The translations under genes were made by a program, and so were the position numbers. The notes under the pieces are model-generated. The model ran no database searches, was not told where the DNA came from, and saw only the letters and a list, made by a program, of their open reading frames with translations. From an uncultured Parabacteroides sp. (GTDB lineage Bacteria > Bacteroidota > Bacteroidia > Bacteroidales > Tannerellaceae), in NCBI GenBank assembly GCA_937890135.1, contig CALBYC010000038.1:1-8347 (forward strand): a DNA stretch of 8,347 bases, read 5' to 3'. How positions within the stretch are numbered: the stretch's first letter is position 1; each line of letters begins with the position of its first letter. Positions 7,793 to 8,347 of the stretch are shown here, one piece after another.

Positions 7793-7837
7793 AATGTGAG
7801 ATAGGCTGGGGAGCCCTCCTCCTATGATGCTCACATT
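7793..7837 (+). repeat. Long imperfect hairpin 28 bp after hmuV; possible operon 3'-end structure
   Basis: AATGTGAG at 7793-7800 pairs perfectly with CTCACATT at 7830-7837. A second arm, ATAGG (7801-7805) with CCTAT (7821-7825), continues the stem after a 4-base bulge (GATG). Inside, GGCT-GGGG-AGCC (7804-7815) can form a competing small stem. There is no T run on either strand directly after it, so it is not a textbook intrinsic terminator. It may stop transcription with help, protect the mRNA 3' end, or be a protein-binding palindrome. The pairing is seen directly; the role is a guess. Confidence 0.5.
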
Positions 7838-7845
7838 GAGTTCCA

Positions 7846-7857
7846 TGCCGAGCGGCA
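7846..7857. repeat. Short GC-rich inverted repeat
   Basis: TGCCG and CGGCA are separated by two bases (or TGCC/GGCA around a GAGC tetraloop). It follows the larger hairpin by 8 bp. It could add to the 3'-end structure of the hmu transcript, but it is short enough to occur by chance. Confidence 0.25.
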
Positions 7858-7875
7858 GGACATCTCTGCTGACTA

Positions 7876-7908
7876 TAAAACAAAAACGATAAAACATGTA
7901 GTTTATCG
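7876..7908 (-). terminator. Candidate intrinsic terminator for the minus-strand AraC transcript
   Basis: Read on the minus strand, CGATAAAC, a 5-base loop and GTTTTATCG (one bulged base) form a stem at 7908-7887, followed directly by TTTTTGTTTTATAG, a T-rich tail. This is the order expected of a Rho-independent terminator. It lies about 137 bp after the AraC stop and 5 bp after the stop of the small ORF at 7914-8003. The stem is AT-rich, so its strength is uncertain. On the plus strand the hairpin has no T tail, so it should act in one direction only. Confidence 0.55.
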
Positions 7909-7913
7909 AATAC

Positions 7914-8003
7914 TTACGTTTCTCCTGAGCTAACTGGTCTTTTCAAGGCATCTGTAAGGCAATCTATCTTTTCTACCTTATATTTGTCAGTTTCTCCAGT
8001 CAT
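7914..8003 (-). CDS. Possible small ORF of 29 residues between AraC gene and terminator
   Basis: On the minus strand an ATG at 8003 opens a 29-codon frame ending in TAA at 7914. The peptide begins MTGETDKYKVEKIDCLTDAL, is mostly charged and could form a short helix, with one Cys and no membrane segment. It starts 42 bp after the AraC stop and ends 5 bp before the candidate terminator stem, which is where a last small cistron would sit. Against it: no clear Shine-Dalgarno sequence before the ATG, no family I recognise, and a length that can arise by chance. It could also be the decayed tail of an older gene. Confidence 0.2.
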   Translation of the reverse strand: MTGETDKYKVEKIDCLTDALKRPVSSGET

Positions 8004-8045
8004 GCTGTGTAAGAGTATGTATATGTTTACGGTTGTTCATTTCCT

Positions 8046-8345
8046 TTATCCTCTGTATTCCGTAGGGTTCACCCCGAGATTGTGCAATACGTAGCGGCTG
8101 AAATAGGCGGGGGACGAGAAGCCGAAGAGGTCGGATATGTCAACAAACGAGAGTGACTTGTCGCGGAGCAGGCGGGAAATGTCGAGTGTCGTGTATCGGT
8201 TTATCCAGAAGTTGGCGGCATAGCCGCTTACGATTTTCGACACTTCGGATAGATATTTTGGAGTAACGCATAACTTCTCGGCGTACCATGTCACTTTGCG
8301 ATGCTTGCGGTATTCGCCATTTTCGAGCAATGTGATGAAATGGTA
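8046..8345 (-). CDS. AraC-family transcriptional regulator, C-terminal DNA-binding domain (5' end outside window)
   Basis: The frame is open at the right edge, so only the last 99 residues are seen. They form a nearly complete AraC/XylS double helix-turn-helix. The first HTH covers VTWYAEKLCVTPKYLSEV, followed by the linker region GYAANFWINRY. The second covers FVDISDLFGFSSPAYFSRYV and ends in the family signature GVNPTEYRG. In Bacteroidetes this layout usually follows an N-terminal cupin-like sensor domain, which would be off the window. A TTG at 8330 is only an internal codon, not the start. The gene is convergent with the hmu operon, so it need not regulate it; AraC proteins often act on a divergent neighbour that would lie to the right. 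Family call is strong, ligand and targets are unknown. Confidence 0.9.
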   Translation of the reverse strand, partial: YHFITLLENGEYRKHRKVTWYAEKLCVTPKYLSEVSKIVSGYAANFWINRYTTLDISRLLRDKSLSFVDISDLFGFSSPAYFSRYVLHNLGVNPTEYRG

Positions 8346-8347
8346 CA

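Larger units (their letters stand above)
7766..8045. other. Convergent intergenic region with several inverted repeats
   Basis: This 280-bp stretch separates the 3' end of the hmu operon from the 3' end of the AraC gene. No long ORF is present in any frame. It contains a large imperfect hairpin just after hmuV, a small GC hairpin, an AT-rich hairpin with a T-rich tail on the minus strand, and one 29-residue minus-strand ORF. No plus-strand hairpin with a T tract was found, so the operon's own end is not clearly marked. Confidence 0.7.

Noticed and set aside
7887..7908. The AT-rich hairpin as terminator of the plus-strand hmu operon
   Set aside because: The plus strand after the stem reads AATACTTACG with no T run; the T-rich tail exists only on the minus strand.
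7979..7986. TATATTTG, a match to the Bacteroides -7 promoter element TAnnTTTG, on the plus strand
   Set aside because: No good TTTG at the proper upstream distance (only TCTG, 24 bp away), and it would drive transcription into the antisense of the AraC gene.

Overview
The window looks like a Bacteroidales genome (Bacteroides, Parabacteroides or Prevotella type). The support is a DUF4374 protein, a PepSY membrane protein and an HmuSTUV-like cassette in one operon, weak Shine-Dalgarno sequences, and an AraC C-terminal region of the style common in that order. Genus cannot be fixed from the sequence alone. No mobile element, CRISPR array, rRNA or tRNA was seen.

Layout. Positions 3-7765 are a tightly packed plus-strand operon whose start lies left of the window. 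In order it holds the C-terminal two-thirds or so of a DUF4374 putative lipoprotein (3-830), a PepSY-associated four-helix membrane protein (845-2347), a very large membrane-anchored CobN/magnesium-chelatase-family protein that I call HmuS (2350-6267), a polytopic membrane protein HmuT (6271-6828), a MotA/TolQ/ExbB-family channel protein HmuU (6847-7455) and a small DUF2149 protein HmuV (7442-7765). Gaps are 2 to 18 bp, and the last two genes overlap by 14 bp. Positions 7766-8045 are non-coding or nearly so. They hold a strong imperfect hairpin, a second short hairpin, a minus-strand terminator candidate and one possible 29-residue minus-strand ORF. From 8046 to the right edge is the C-terminal DNA-binding end of an AraC-family regulator on the minus strand, convergent with the operon.

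How it fits together. The order CobN-like, small polytopic protein, ExbB-like, DUF2149 matches the hmuSTUV part of the Porphyromonas gingivalis hmuYRSTUV heme-uptake locus. The likely role is obtaining iron from heme at the cell envelope, not cobalamin synthesis. The CobN-like protein has hydrophobic segments at both ends that would put its catalytic body in the periplasm, and no AAA+ chelatase subunit (CobS/CobT or ChlI/ChlD) is present here. The ExbB-like/DUF2149 pair resembles a proton-driven motor and may replace ATP as the energy source. The PepSY protein carries histidines placed as in heme-containing ferric reductases and may deliver electrons. The last two ideas are inference and are the most interesting points in the window.
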